Below, in pieces: positions 8,357-19,950 of a stretch of DNA of 64,000 nucleotides. The notes beneath the pieces are model-generated. The model searched no databases and was not told the DNA's origin. It was given only the letters and a program-made list of their open reading frames with translations. The stretch is from Gordonia zhenghanii (GTDB lineage: Bacteria; Actinomycetota; Actinomycetes; Mycobacteriales; Mycobacteriaceae): contig NZ_JAKKOQ010000005.1 in NCBI RefSeq assembly GCF_021738965.1, positions 186,001-250,000 on the forward strand. Reading direction: 5' to 3'. A program made the position numbers and the translations under genes. Each line of letters opens with the position of its first letter. Within the stretch, counting starts at the first letter, position 1.

Positions 8357-11023
8357 GTGCAGACGCATGACATCCGGAAGCGGTTCCTGGATCACTTCAT
8401 CCGGGCCGGACATACCGAGGTGCCAAGCGCATCGTTGATTCTCGACGATCCGAACCTGCTGTTCGTCAACGCGGGCATGGTCCCATTCAAGCCGTACTTC
8501 CTCGGCGACCAGACGCCGCCGTACGACCGTGCGACCAGTGTGCAGAAGTGCGTGCGCACGCTCGACATCGAAGAAGTCGGCGTCACGACCCGCCACAACA
8601 CGTTCTTCCAGATGGCAGGCAACTTCTCGTTCGGCGACTACTTCAAGCGCGAGGCGATCACCTTCGCGTGGACGCTGCTGACCAATCCCGTCGACGAGGG
8701 CGGCTACGGCATCGACCCGACGCGGCTGTGGCCCACCGTCTACCTCGACGACGACGAGGCCGAGACGATCTGGCGTGACGAGATCGGTGTGCCGTCCGAG
8801 CGCATCCAACGTCGCGGACTCAAGGACAACTACTGGTCGATGGGTGTGCCGGGCCCGTGCGGCCCGTGCTCGGAGATCTTCTACGACCGCGGACCCGAAT
8901 ACGGCGTCGAGGGCGGCCCGGAGGCCGACGAGGACCGCTACATCGAGATCTGGAATCTCGTGTTCATGCAGAACATCCGCGGTGAGGGCGGCGGCAAGGA
9001 GGGCTACGAGATCCTCGGGCCGCTGCCGAAGAAGAACATCGACACGGGCATGGGGATCGAGCGCGTCGCGTGCCTCCTCCAGGGCGTCGACAACGTGTAC
9101 GAGACCGACTTGTGCAGGCCGATCATCGACCTGGCCGCGGAAGTGACCGGTCGCGGATACGGCACCGGCAGTAACGAGGACGACGTCCGGTTCCGCGTGA
9201 TCGCCGACCACGCCCGCACCTCGGTGATGCTGATCGGCGACGGCGTCGTCCCGGCCAACGACGGCCGCGGATACGTCTTGCGCAGGCTTCTGCGGCGTGT
9301 GGTGCGTTCGGTGCGGCTGCTGGGCGCGTCGGACCCGACGATGGGGCGGATTGTGAACGCCGTCGTCGACCTGATGAGTCCGTCGTACCCGGAGCTCGAG
9401 CAGCAGCGTGCGCACATCGTCGCGGTCGCGGTCGGGGAGGAGGCGAGCTTCTCCAAGACTCTCGCGGCAGGTTCGAAACTGTTCTCCGAAGCCGCCGACG
9501 CCACCAAGGCGAGCGGGAGTTCGCAGATCAGCGGCGGCGACGCATTCGCGCTGCACGACACGTACGGTTTCCCGATCGACCTGACACTGGAGATGGCGTC
9601 GGAGGCGGGCCTCCAGGTGGACCGGGACGGGTTCGCCGAGTTGATGGCCGAGCAGCGCAGCCGCGCGAAGGCCGACGCGACGTCGCGGAAGTCGTCGCAC
9701 ACGGATCAGACCGTCTACCGCGACTTCCTGGACCGCGGCCCGACCGTGTTCACCGGTTTCGACGAACTCGTCTCCGAGGCTCGGGTCGTCGGCCTCGTCT
9801 CAGGCGGCGAGCGGGTGCGTTCGGCGACGCCCGGCACCGAACTCGAAGTGGTCCTCGATCGCAGCCCGCTGTACGCGGAGGCAGGTGGACAGACCGCAGA
9901 CCAGGGACAGATCACCACGTCCGACGGCGTCCGGCTGTCGGTCAAGGATGTGCAGAAGGTCGGCAAGCAGGTGTGGCTGCACCGCGTGGTCGTCGACGAA
10001 GGCGAGATCGCCGAGGGCGACGAAGTCCTGGCCAGCGTGGACGCCGGATGGCGTCACGGGGCGACCCAGGGGCATTCGGGCACCCACCTGGTCGGCGCGG
10101 CACTGCGTCAGATCCTCGGGCCGACGGCGACCCAGGCCGGCTCGTTGAACCGGCCGGGCTACCTGCGGTTCGACTTCCACTCGGCGACGGGACTCACCGA
10201 CGACCAGCGGGCACAGATCGAGCAGATCAGCAATGAGGCCGTCGAGTCGAACTTCCAGGTCAACACCTTCGAGACGGATCTCGACAAGGCCAAGGCGATG
10301 GGCGCGATGGCGCTCTTCGGCGAGAACTACGGCGACCGTGTGCGTGTCGTCGAGATCGGCGGACCGTTCTCCATGGAGTTGTGCGGAGGCACGCACGTCG
10401 GAAGCTCGGCACAGGTCGGGCCGATCACGGTGATCGGGGAGTCGTCCGTCGGATCGGGCGTCCGACGGGTCGAGGCGTACGTGGGCATGGACTCGTTCCG
10501 TTACCTATCGAAGGAGCGGGCGCTCATGGCGGGTCTCGCCTCGTCGTTGAAGGTACCGTCCGATCAGGTTCCAGGCCGTGTGGAGCAGCTCGTCGCGCGT
10601 CTGCGCGACGCGGAGAAGGCGCTCGACTCGGCGAAGGCCGAGCAGGCGCGGGCTGCGGTGTCCGGGTTGATCGACCAGGCGCAGACCGTGGGCGACACAC
10701 TCGTCGTCGCCGGTCGTGTCGCCGACGGTGTGGACGCGAACGGTCTGCGGACCCTCGTCACCGATCTGCGCGGACGTGTCGCCGATCGCAATGCAGTCGT
10801 AGCGTTGTTCTCCGCGAACGGCGACAAGGTCCCGTTCGCCGTCGGCACGACCGACGCCGCGCGGGCCGCGGGGATCAAGGCAGGCGACGTCGTCAAGGAG
10901 ATCGCGCCGTTGGTCGCGGGTCGGGGCGGCGGAAAGCCCGACCTGGCTCAAGGGTCGGGCACGGACGCCTCGGGCGTCGACGCCGCGCTGGTCCGGTTGC
11001 GCGACGTCGTCGGGGGTCGATGA
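8357..11023 (+). CDS. alaS: Alanyl-tRNA synthetase
   Basis: Charges tRNA-Ala and edits misacylated Ser/Gly. It has 888 residues, the usual length. The N-terminal class II core begins with [10 protein letters not shown] and contains [17 protein letters not shown]. The editing domain zinc ligands are visible as [12 protein letters not shown] (about residues 571-582) and CGGTHVG (about 675-681). The C-terminal DHHA1/C-Ala domain ends in [14 protein letters not shown], a family signature. The start is GTG after a GAAGGA ribosome site. The stop overlaps the ruvX start as ATGA. Confidence 0.98.
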   Translation: MQTHDIRKRFLDHFIRAGHTEVPSASLILDDPNLLFVNAGMVPFKPYFLGDQTPPYDRATSVQKCVRTLDIEEVGVTTRHNTFFQMAGNFSFGDYFKREAITFAWTLLTNPVDEGGYGIDPTRLWPTVYLDDDEAETIWRDEIGVPSERIQRRGLKDNYWSMGVPGPCGPCSEIFYDRGPEYGVEGGPEADEDRYIEIWNLVFMQNIRGEGGGKEGYEILGPLPKKNIDTGMGIERVACLLQGVDNVYETDLCRPIIDLAAEVTGRGYGTGSNEDDVRFRVIADHARTSVMLIGDGVVPANDGRGYVLRRLLRRVVRSVRLLGASDPTMGRIVNAVVDLMSPSYPELEQQRAHIVAVAVGEEASFSKTLAAGSKLFSEAADATKASGSSQISGGDAFALHDTYGFPIDLTLEMASEAGLQVDRDGFAELMAEQRSRAKADATSRKSSHTDQTVYRDFLDRGPTVFTGFDELVSEARVVGLVSGGERVRSATPGTELEVVLDRSPLYAEAGGQTADQGQITTSDGVRLSVKDVQKVGKQVWLHRVVVDEGEIAEGDEVLASVDAGWRHGATQGHSGTHLVGAALRQILGPTATQAGSLNRPGYLRFDFHSATGLTDDQRAQIEQISNEAVESNFQVNTFETDLDKAKAMGAMALFGENYGDRVRVVEIGGPFSMELCGGTHVGSSAQVGPITVIGESSVGSGVRRVEAYVGMDSFRYLSKERALMAGLASSLKVPSDQVPGRVEQLVARLRDAEKALDSAKAEQARAAVSGLIDQAQTVGDTLVVAGRVADGVDANGLRTLVTDLRGRVADRNAVVALFSANGDKVPFAVGTTDAARAAGIKAGDVVKEIAPLVAGRGGGKPDLAQGSGTDASGVDAALVRLRDVVGGR

Positions 11024-11466
11024 TCTCGCCTCGTGGCCGTCGTCTCGCGATCGACGTCGGCAGCGTCCGCATCGGTGTCGCGGTGTGCGACCCGGACGGG
11101 ATCCTCGCCACGCCGGTCGAGACGGTGCGGCGCGCGAAAGACGGCAGTGACATCGCCCGGATCGTCGAGATCGTCGACGAATACGAGGTGATCGGGATCG
11201 TCGTGGGACTTCCGCGGACCCTCGCCAACACCGAGGGGCGAGCCGTGAAAGTCGCACGTGGGTTCGCGCGCGCTCTCGACACACAGGTCCGCGACCGCGA
11301 CGCCGGACGCGACGCACCGATCGAGTTCTATGACGAACGGTTGACCACGGTCACCGCAACTACGGCATTACGGGCAAGCGGCGTTAAAGCGAAGGACGCG
11401 CGCGCCGTCGTGGATCAGGCCGCAGCAGTGGCTATTCTGCAGGGATGGTTGGACGCGCACCGGTGA
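11020..11466 (+). CDS. ruvX: Putative pre-16S rRNA nuclease / Holliday-junction resolvase-like RuvX (YqgF)
   Basis: 148 residues with an RNase H-like fold. [12 protein letters not shown] (about residues 11-22) carries the first catalytic Asp, [11 protein letters not shown] follows, and FYDERLTT plus [14 protein letters not shown] supply the remaining acidic residues. The family is implicated in pre-16S rRNA processing, and the M. tuberculosis protein was reported as a Holliday junction resolvase. The ATG at 11020 overlaps the alaS stop (ATGA), so the start is well fixed. alaS-ruvX-mltG-aroE is the standard mycobacterial order. Confidence 0.95.
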   Translation: MISPRGRRLAIDVGSVRIGVAVCDPDGILATPVETVRRAKDGSDIARIVEIVDEYEVIGIVVGLPRTLANTEGRAVKVARGFARALDTQVRDRDAGRDAPIEFYDERLTTVTATTALRASGVKAKDARAVVDQAAAVAILQGWLDAHR

Positions 11467-11496
11467 GGTGTTCACCGATGAGGAGGATCGACGCAC

Positions 11497-13356
11497 GTGA
11501 GTGATCAAGACCCGACGTCCCGCCGGGGGCAGGGAGATGACGACTCCCGGCGGTACTTCACCGACCGCCCATCGGCGCAGGCCGCAAACAGGCACCGACG
11601 TCGACGAGGCCCCGGTGACCCGACGACTACGGGAAGCATTCCCATCGTGCGCGTCGAGAAGTCACTTCCCGATCCGACAATCGAGTACCGGACCCCGGAT
11701 CCGTCCCCGGGCACGTCGCCGTACTTCGAGGTCCGCTACCGGAGCTCGGAAGAGCCGCGGACCCAGTTCACCGAGCCGCCGCGCCAGCCCGGCCCGCCCG
11801 CACCACCCGCACAGCCCGTCCAGCCGCCTCGGCCGTCGAGATCTGCCCCGGACGCCGAATCGCACGTGCAGACCGGACCGATCGACCGTGTCCGGCCGGC
11901 CGGACACGCGGTGCCGTTCACAACTGCGGGGCAGGAGGCGGCCGATACGGCGGCCGCGCCCGACCCGCAGTGGGAACCGGAGCCGGCGGCAGCGCGCGAG
12001 CGTGCGCCCGAGCGGCCAGCCGAGCCGACGTTCGACGTCCTGGAATCCCGTCCCGGAGAGGTCGGCGAGTACTCACGCGAGACACCGGTCTACCCGCCCG
12101 TCGACGAGAGCGATCAGGAACCCGACTTCCTCGACTCCGATTACGGGGACGGGGACGATGGCTATGGGGACGGGGGCTATGGGGACGGGCCGACAGTCGG
12201 CGGCGCGATGCCTGCCCGTCGACGCAACAAGCGAGTCCTGCTCGCAGTCGGCGCCATCGCGCTGATCGTGATCCTCGTGATCGCCGGCCTCGGACTCAAG
12301 TGGCTCGGTGTGTTCGACTCACGGACCGACTACGACAGTGCGACCGGTTCCGGCTCGGTTCTCGTCCATGTTCCCGAGGACGCCGCGATCCGCGACGTCG
12401 GACAGACCCTCGCCGATGCAGGCGTCGTCGGCAGCAAGCGTGCGTTCGTCGACGCCGCAGAGTCCGGCCCGGGCGTCGCGGCAGGCTTCTACGACATGCC
12501 GAAGGGGATCTCCGCCAAGAGCGCTATCGACATGATGAGCGGGGCCGACCGTCGCGTCGGCCGAATCATCGTGCCCGAAGGCCTCCAGCTCGATTCGAAG
12601 GAGAGCACCGGTGGACACACTCGGCCGGGAATCTTCGAGATGATCGCCGGGGCGACGACCATAAAGACCGACGACGCCGAGTACGGCGTGACCGTCGCGC
12701 AACTCGAAGAGGCTGCGGCCGAGTCGTCACCGGACGAACTCGGTGTTCCGTCGTGGGCGCGGGAGAAGGTCGAAGAGCTGACCGGCGACCACCGTCGCAT
12801 CGAGGGGCTCATCGCGTCCGGGGCGTGGGAGGACATCGATCCGACGCTCGACGCTCGAGAGATCTTGCGGGAACTCATCACGCGCAGCGAGACGCGCTAC
12901 ACGGCCTGGGGGCTGTTGAGCGGCAACGATTCCGGCCTGTCGCCGTACGACACGCTCACCGTCGCGTCGATCGTCGAGGGGGAGGCGCGCAAGGAGGTCG
13001 ACTTCCCGAAGGTGGCCCGCGTGATCCTGAATCGGCTCGACCGTGACCAGCGTCTGGAGATGGACTCCACCGCCAATTACACCGCGGACGTCCGCGCCAA
13101 CGACCTACACGGTGCGGCGTACAACAACGACAACGAGTGGAACACGTACAAACACGACGGGCTGCCGTTGACGCCGATCGGCGCTGTCGGCGACCGTGCG
13201 CTGCACGCTACGGAGAACCCCGCCGACGGGAAGTGGCTGTACTTCGTGACGGTCGACGAGGACGGTACGACGCTGTTCGCGAAGACCTTCGACAAGCACA
13301 AACAGAACCGTCAGGTGGCGTGCCGCAACAAATTCCTGACGGTCGGTTGTGAATAG
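11497..13356 (+). CDS. mltG: Endolytic murein transglycosylase MltG (YceG) with long acidic/proline-rich cytoplasmic region
   Basis: Cleaves nascent glycan strands at the membrane. It has 619 residues, much longer than E. coli MltG because of a roughly 240-residue disordered cytoplasmic N-terminus rich in Pro, Arg and acidic residues. This region ends in a DYGDGDDGYGDGGYGDG repeat (about 216-231). One membrane helix lies at about 246-270 (RVLLAVGAIALIVILVIAGL). The YceG domain follows, with the catalytic segment VASIVEGEARKE; the Glu near residue 494 aligns with the E. coli catalytic Glu in SIVEKET. The GTG start has a GAGGAGG ribosome site. The stop overlaps the aroE GTG. Confidence 0.93.
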   Translation: MSDQDPTSRRGQGDDDSRRYFTDRPSAQAANRHRRRRGPGDPTTTGSIPIVRVEKSLPDPTIEYRTPDPSPGTSPYFEVRYRSSEEPRTQFTEPPRQPGPPAPPAQPVQPPRPSRSAPDAESHVQTGPIDRVRPAGHAVPFTTAGQEAADTAAAPDPQWEPEPAAARERAPERPAEPTFDVLESRPGEVGEYSRETPVYPPVDESDQEPDFLDSDYGDGDDGYGDGGYGDGPTVGGAMPARRRNKRVLLAVGAIALIVILVIAGLGLKWLGVFDSRTDYDSATGSGSVLVHVPEDAAIRDVGQTLADAGVVGSKRAFVDAAESGPGVAAGFYDMPKGISAKSAIDMMSGADRRVGRIIVPEGLQLDSKESTGGHTRPGIFEMIAGATTIKTDDAEYGVTVAQLEEAAAESSPDELGVPSWAREKVEELTGDHRRIEGLIASGAWEDIDPTLDAREILRELITRSETRYTAWGLLSGNDSGLSPYDTLTVASIVEGEARKEVDFPKVARVILNRLDRDQRLEMDSTANYTADVRANDLHGAAYNNDNEWNTYKHDGLPLTPIGAVGDRALHATENPADGKWLYFVTVDEDGTTLFAKTFDKHKQNRQVACRNKFLTVGCE

Positions 13357-14185
13357 CGCACCGCCCGCTCGTCGAGCAGCGGTGCTCGGCTCGCCGGTCG
13401 GACATTCGAGATCGCCTGCATTGCATCGGGCCGCCTACGCCGCGCTCGGGCTGGACGGGTGGTCGTACGATGCGATCGATACGACGGCGGACGGACTCGC
13501 CCAGACCGTCGGCGAGGCGGGCCCGGAGTGGATCGGCTACTCAGTGACGATGCCGTGCAAATCGGCGGCGCTCGCGTTCGCTGACGCCGTCACTGACCGC
13601 GCCGAGTTGATCGGCTCGGCCAACACACTGGTCCGTTCTGCAGACGGTTGGCTGGCCGACTGCACTGACGTCGACGGGGTGACCGGTGCGCTCGCCCAGA
13701 CGGGAATTGCGCAGCCGCCGACCCGCGCGGTCCTCATCGGCGCGGGCGGCACTGCTCGGCCCGCGCTGGCGGCACTCGCCGAAGCCGGAGTCTCCGACGT
13801 CGTCGTCGTGGCGCGCGACGCGGGCCGAGCCAGCGGCGTCCTCGAACTCGCCGAGCGACTGTCGGTACACGCGCAGGTGCTCGACTTCGCTCCGAGCAGC
13901 GACCTGCGGAACGCGTGCACGTCGGCCGACGTGACCGTCTCCACCGTCCCCGCCTCGGCGGCTGAGATCCTCGCGTCGTCGGTCGCAGCGACGTCGCGGC
14001 TCGTCGACGTCATCTACGATCCGTGGCCGACACCTCTCGCGGCCGCCGTCGCCGACGCAGGCGGCACCGTCGTCGGCGGCCTAGTGATGCTCCTCCACCA
14101 GGCGTACAACCAGGTGGAGCGGTTCACCGGCAAGCCAGCGCCCAAAGCTGCGATGGCTGCCGCCGTGGGTATCGACCTGCCGTAA
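13349..14185 (+). CDS. aroE: Shikimate 5-dehydrogenase
   Basis: Reduces 3-dehydroshikimate to shikimate with NADPH. It has 278 residues. Substrate site: SRSPALH (about 20-26), VTMPCK with Lys71, the SANTLV Asn near 92, and CTDVDG Asp near 107. The Rossmann glycine loop is LIGAGGTARPAL (about 129-140), where Ala-Arg favours NADP(H). The C-terminal MLLHQAYNQVERFTG is the conserved AroE helix with its active-site Gln. The GTG start overlaps mltG by 8 bases. It works with the aroC, aroK and aroB genes 0.5 to 3 kb downstream. Confidence 0.96.
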   Translation: MNSAPPARRAAVLGSPVGHSRSPALHRAAYAALGLDGWSYDAIDTTADGLAQTVGEAGPEWIGYSVTMPCKSAALAFADAVTDRAELIGSANTLVRSADGWLADCTDVDGVTGALAQTGIAQPPTRAVLIGAGGTARPALAALAEAGVSDVVVVARDAGRASGVLELAERLSVHAQVLDFAPSSDLRNACTSADVTVSTVPASAAEILASSVAATSRLVDVIYDPWPTPLAAAVADAGGTVVGGLVMLLHQAYNQVERFTGKPAPKAAMAAAVGIDLP

Positions 14186-14249
14186 CCCCTACTCGCCGGT
14201 TGTGGACAACGCAGTTGGCACCGGCGTCGCCGTCGACGATGCTCGACTC

Positions 14250-14648
14250 ATGCCTTTCGTCACTCTCGTCCTGGTCGCGGTGTCGGTGGTGTGCGCGGTG
14301 ATCGATGCGCGGACCGGGCGAATCCCCAACGCGATCACACTGCCTGCGATCGGATTAGTCGTCGCGGTGGGCGTCGTCGCGCCGAGCGTCCTGATCGCCG
14401 GGCTCGCGTGTGGAGCGGTGTACCTGTGCGCGTTCGTGTTCCGGGCGTGCGGAGGCGGCGATGTGAAGCTCGCGGTAGTCGTCGGCGGAGCAGTCGGGAT
14501 CCCAGCCGCAGCGTTGCTGACGGTGGTGCTCGCCGCAGTGCTGTCCCTGGCAGTGAGTGCGGTGACCCGACGGCGTGTCACCGCACACGGCCCGGCGCTG
14601 GTCGGGGCCGCCGTCCTCCTCGGGGCGACCGTACTCGTCGTGCGGTGA
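14250..14648 (+). CDS. Short A24-family prepilin peptidase
   Basis: 132 residues from the ATG at 14250; an in-frame GTG at 14202 would add 16. It is almost entirely hydrophobic with about four or five membrane helices. The two aspartates of type IV prepilin peptidases are present: VIDARTGRIPN after the first helix and GGGDVKL (the GxGD motif) in the middle. The N-terminal cysteine-rich methylase domain of PilD is absent, as in TadV/CpaA-type enzymes. M. tuberculosis has an equivalent (Rv2551c) beside aroE. No pilin or tad genes are in the window, so its substrate must be encoded elsewhere. Confidence 0.88.
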   Translation: MPFVTLVLVAVSVVCAVIDARTGRIPNAITLPAIGLVVAVGVVAPSVLIAGLACGAVYLCAFVFRACGGGDVKLAVVVGGAVGIPAAALLTVVLAAVLSLAVSAVTRRRVTAHGPALVGAAVLLGATVLVVR

Positions 14649-14705
14649 GCGGGCCCTGAAGACGGCGAATTCGGCGCTTGCCGCGGACTCTGGAAGAATC
14701 GACGT

Positions 14706-15892
14706 GTGCTGCGTTGGATGACTGCCGGAGAATCACACGGACCGGCCCTGGTTGCCCTGGTCGAGGGAATGGTCGCGGGTGTGGAGATCACCACCGCCGA
14801 CATCGCCGAACAGTTGGCTCGACGCCGACTCGGATACGGTCGCGGCGCCCGAATGAAGTTCGAGGCCGACGAGGTGACCGTGATCGGCGGTGTTCGCCAC
14901 GGCCGGACGCTCGGCGGACCGATCGCCGTCGAGATCGGCAACACCGAATGGCCCAAGTGGGAGAAGGTCATGGCGGCCGATCCGGTCGACGCGGACGAAC
15001 TCGCAGGCACGGCGCGCAATGCCGCGCTGACTCGGCCGCGCCCCGGCCACGCCGACTACTCGGGCATGCTCAAATACGGATTCGACGACGCTCGCCCGAT
15101 CCTCGAACGGGCGAGCGCCCGCGAGACGGCGGCGCGGGTCACCGCGGGGACCGTCGCACGCAACTTCCTCAAGCAGGTCCTCGGCATCGAGATTGTGTCG
15201 CACATCGTCTCCATCGGCGACAGCGAACCGTACGCGGGTCCTCCGCCGCGGCCGGACGACCTCGAGGCCATCGACGCGAGCCCCGTGCGCGCGTTCGGCA
15301 AGGACGCTGAGACGTCGATGATCGAGGAGATCGAAGCAGCCAAACGAGAGGGCGACACGCTCGGCGGAGTCGTCGAGGTCATCGCCACCGCTGTTCCAGT
15401 CGGTCTCGGCTCCCATGTGAGCGGCGAGACTCGATTGGACGCGCGACTCGCGGCGGCGCTGATGGGCATCCAAGCCATCAAAGGCGTCGAAGTCGGTGAC
15501 GGCTTCGAGACCGCGCGACGCCGTGGCAGCCAGGCGCACGACGAGATGGTTCCGGGCGCCGACGGCGTACTCCGGTCGACGAACCGGGCAGGCGGACTCG
15601 AAGGCGGCATGACCAACGGCGAAGATCTGCGTGTGCGCGTCGCGATGAAGCCGATCTCGACGGTGCCGCGCGCCCTCTCGACCGTCGACATGACCACCGG
15701 CGAGCCGGCGAGCGCGATCCACCAACGCAGCGACGTGTGTGCGGTGCCTGCCGCCGGAGTCGTGGCCGAGGCGATGGTCGCACTCGTCGTCGCGCAGGCG
15801 GCGTTGGAGAAGTTCGGCGGCGACTCGGTGGCCGAGACGCAGCGGAACGTCCGCGCGTACCAGGACGCCGTGAACTCGCGTCCACCGCGTCC

Positions 15893-15896
<4 letters not shown>
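14706..15896 (+). CDS. aroC: Chorismate synthase
   Basis: Converts EPSP to chorismate with reduced FMN. It has 396 residues. Signatures are [14 protein letters not shown] (about residues 8-21), [14 protein letters not shown], the [14 protein letters not shown] block, and [15 protein letters not shown]. Start GTG at 14706, with AAGAAT ending 6 bases upstream as a possible leaderless -10. The stop overlaps aroK (ATGA). It heads the shikimate operon aroC-aroK-aroB. Confidence 0.97.
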
Positions 15897-17544
<1,648 letters not shown>

Positions 17545-17548
17545 CACA

Positions 17549-17583
17549 CGTCGCCCGCCTACGCGAGGCGTAGGCGGGCGACG
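17549..17583. terminator. GC-rich bidirectional terminator-like stem after aroB
   Basis: A 16-bp perfect stem (17549-17564 with 17568-17583) closes a three-base GAG loop. It lies between the convergent aroB and the four-helix membrane protein gene. There is no T-run, as is usual for actinobacterial stems. Confidence 0.8.
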
Positions 17584-17608
17584 GCCAGAACTACCGGTCA
17601 GGCGTGAT

Positions 17609-18100
17609 TCAGGCGGAGACGGGAATCTGCTGGGTCTGCTCCTCGGCCTGCTCCTGTGCGCGATTCTCGGCTTTGCGCTGCTCGCGGCGGATGATCAGGC
17701 GGCCGATGGAGACGCCGAAGAAGGCAGGAACGAAGACGATCAAGGTGATGAACGACGTGCCTGCCACGATCTCGATCGGGAACGATGCCTGGCCGATGCC
17801 GTTGAACCACCCGGCGGTGCCGACTATCCAGCACACGAGGCACGAGACGAACCCAGCGAAGACGCCTGCCTTGAGCCAACGGACGGTGAGATCCGCGTAG
17901 TCGTCGGGGTCGGCGTTGGCTCGGGCGTCGCGGATCCCGTCGATCCCGCCCCAGACGATGGCGATGAGGACGACGGCGGCGAGTGCGATCGACGTGGACA
18001 GCGTCTTCGACAACGGCGCAGCGATCACGACGGCACCGAGAATCAGGCGTGCCGCGATCTGCACAATGGACATCACGACGCCACGAATAAGCCAAGTCAT
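17609..18100 (-). CDS. Four-helix membrane protein (B-4DMT family, Rv2536-like)
   Basis: 163 residues with four predicted membrane helices (about 15-32, 38-52, 78-96 and 113-130) and a charged Glu/Gln-rich C-terminus. It matches, by position and topology, the small membrane protein between the aro genes and pepQ in mycobacteria (Rv2536; annotated as B-4DMT family transporter). The transported substrate, if any, is unknown. The start MTWLIRG at 18100 is supported by TACTGT on the minus strand, 7 bases before the ATG (leaderless signature). The frame is open further upstream but overlaps the divergent pepQ gene. Confidence 0.85.
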   Translation of the reverse strand: MTWLIRGVVMSIVQIAARLILGAVVIAAPLSKTLSTSIALAAVVLIAIVWGGIDGIRDARANADPDDYADLTVRWLKAGVFAGFVSCLVCWIVGTAGWFNGIGQASFPIEIVAGTSFITLIVFVPAFFGVSIGRLIIRREQRKAENRAQEQAEEQTQQIPVSA

Positions 18101-18107
18101 GTAGGAC

Positions 18108-18113
18108 ACAGTA
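18108..18113 (-). promoter_or_regulatory. Predicted leaderless -10 of the four-helix membrane protein gene
   Basis: TACTGT on the minus strand with 7 bases to the ATG at 18100, the same geometry seen at rpe, uvrC and ppc. Confidence 0.45.
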
Positions 18114-18149
18114 GCCGGATGGAACATGTTCAACAATGGAGACATACCG

Positions 18150-19253
18150 ATGAGTAATACGAACGCCTCACGCCGCGCCGCGCTGGCGGACTCCGCAGCG
18201 GTCGATGAGGTCGACGCGATCATCGTCGCCGACCTGAACAATGTGCGGTACCTGACCGGTTTCACCGGCAGCAACGGGGCGGTCCTGGCGTGGACGGGGC
18301 CCTCGCGTGACGGCGACCGGATCGGCACGGACGGACGATACGTCACACAGGTGGCCGAACAGAGCCCAGACCTGATCGCCGCGATCTCGCGAGACTGTCC
18401 GAGGGAGCTGCTGCGGACGGTCGCCGAACAGCGGCCCGGCGCACACGTAGCGATCGAAGGTCATGTCGTTACCGTCGCTGCATTCGCCCGGCTCACCGAA
18501 CTCGCCGCAGAGCTCGGTCTGCATCTGCAGCCGGTCGTCGACGCGGTCGAGGAGTTGCGGATCAGCAAGGACGACGGCGAAGTGGAGTTGATCACGTCGG
18601 CGTGCGCCATCGGCGACGCCGCACTCGCGGCCCTCGTCGAGCGCGGTGCGATCGCGCCGGGCCGCACCGAACGCCAAGTCGCCCGCGACCTCGAATGGGC
18701 GATGTACGAGCGTGGGGCCGACGCCGTCGCCTTCGAGACCATCGTCGCGGCAGGAGCGGGGTCGGCGGTCCCGCACCACCGTCCGACGGACACCGTCCTG
18801 GAGGTCGGCGACCTGGTCAAGATCGATTTCGGCGCCGTGGCAGGCGGGTACCACTCGGATATGACACGCACCTTCGTGCTCGGGGAGCCGCAGTCGTGGC
18901 AGCGCGAGATCTACGACGTCGTCGCGACCGCGCAGCAGGCCGGACGAGACGCACTCGCCGTCGGCGCCGACCTCGCCGGGATCGACGCCGCGGCCCGCAC
19001 GGTGATCGCCGACGCGGGATACGGCGAGTACTACGTGCACGGCCTCGGGCACGGTGTCGGCCTGCAGATCCACGAAGCGCCGGGAATCGGTGCCGCTGCG
19101 AGCGGTACACTGCCTGACGGCGCAACGGTCACCGTCGAACCCGGGATCTACCTCCCGGGCCGCGGCGGCGTGCGGATCGAGGACACCCTGGTGGTCACCG
19201 ATACCGGAGCGACGTCGCTGACGGCGACGTCCCGGGCCCTGACCGCCCTATAG
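18150..19253 (+). CDS. pepQ: M24-family Xaa-Pro peptidase
   Basis: A cytoplasmic metallopeptidase of the aminopeptidase P/prolidase fold that probably removes or splits at Xaa-Pro. 367 residues from ATG 18150, which has a TGGAGA ribosome site; an in-frame ATG at 18126 would add 8. The creatinase-like N-domain has NNVRYLTGFTGSNG. The pita-bread domain has VKIDFG, GYHSDMTRTF (metal Asp), HGLGHGVGLQIHEAP (metal His), VEPGIYLPG and VRIEDT (metal Glu). It lies upstream of efp as in M. tuberculosis (Rv2535c). Elongation factor P relieves polyproline stalls, so this is a suggestive neighbour but not proof of a link. Confidence 0.93.
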   Translation: MSNTNASRRAALADSAAVDEVDAIIVADLNNVRYLTGFTGSNGAVLAWTGPSRDGDRIGTDGRYVTQVAEQSPDLIAAISRDCPRELLRTVAEQRPGAHVAIEGHVVTVAAFARLTELAAELGLHLQPVVDAVEELRISKDDGEVELITSACAIGDAALAALVERGAIAPGRTERQVARDLEWAMYERGADAVAFETIVAAGAGSAVPHHRPTDTVLEVGDLVKIDFGAVAGGYHSDMTRTFVLGEPQSWQREIYDVVATAQQAGRDALAVGADLAGIDAAARTVIADAGYGEYYVHGLGHGVGLQIHEAPGIGAAASGTLPDGATVTVEPGIYLPGRGGVRIEDTLVVTDTGATSLTATSRALTAL

Positions 19254-19348
19254 GCCCCGACCCGCCCGGTAGACCCTGAACGAACTGTAGACAACGTCTG
19301 TGGGCACGGCCCGGCAGACAGAGACGAACAACCGCAAGGAGAACATTC

Positions 19349-19912
19349 ATGGCGACGACCGCCGATTTCAAGAACGGGCTCGTTCTGAAGATGGACAACC
19401 AGCTGTGGCAGATCATGGAATTCCAGCACGTGAAGCCCGGTAAGGGACCGGCCTTCGTGCGCACCAAGATCAAGAACGTCACGTCGGGTAAGAACGTCGA
19501 CAAGACCTTCAACGCGGGCGTCAAGGTCGAGACCGCGACGGTCGACCGTCGCGACATGACCTTCCTCTACAAGGACGGCGCCGACTTCGTCTTCATGGAC
19601 GGCGAGACCTTCGAGCAGATCAACATCTTGCCCGAGGTCCTCGGCGACGGCGCGCGTTTCCTCCTCGAGAACATGAGCGTGCAGGTCTCCACTCACGAGG
19701 ACGAGCCGCTGTCGGTGGACCTGCCGGTCACCGTGGAGCTCATCGTCACCCACACCGACCCGGGCCTGCAGGGCGACCGGTCGACCGGTGGCACCAAGCC
19801 CGCCACCTTGGAGACCGGAGCCGAGATCAGCGTTCCGCTGTTCATCAACACCGGAGACAAGCTGAAGATCGACTCGCGCGACGGCAATTACCTCGGCCGC
19901 GTCAACAGCTGA
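19349..19912 (+). CDS. efp: Elongation factor P
   Basis: Binds stalled ribosomes and promotes peptide bond formation at consecutive prolines. 187 residues, three KOW/OB-like domains. The N-terminal loop KPGKGPAF places the tip lysine near residue 32. The C-terminal signature [17 protein letters not shown] and [17 protein letters not shown] are clear. The AAGGAGA ribosome site lies at 19337-19343. TAGACA at 19289-19294 could be a -10. No EF-P modification enzyme gene (epmA/earP type) is in the window, and the loop residue is Lys. Confidence 0.97.
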   Translation: MATTADFKNGLVLKMDNQLWQIMEFQHVKPGKGPAFVRTKIKNVTSGKNVDKTFNAGVKVETATVDRRDMTFLYKDGADFVFMDGETFEQINILPEVLGDGARFLLENMSVQVSTHEDEPLSVDLPVTVELIVTHTDPGLQGDRSTGGTKPATLETGAEISVPLFINTGDKLKIDSRDGNYLGRVNS

Positions 19913-19950
19913 CCAGACCACATCGAGACCAGTAGTAACGAGAACCATCA

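Noticed and set aside
6500-9700. A 1066-residue open frame on the minus strand across rarA and alaS
   Set aside because: It is antisense to two unambiguous housekeeping genes, is rich in Arg/Asp/Val typical of high-GC frame shadows, and has no recognisable domain.
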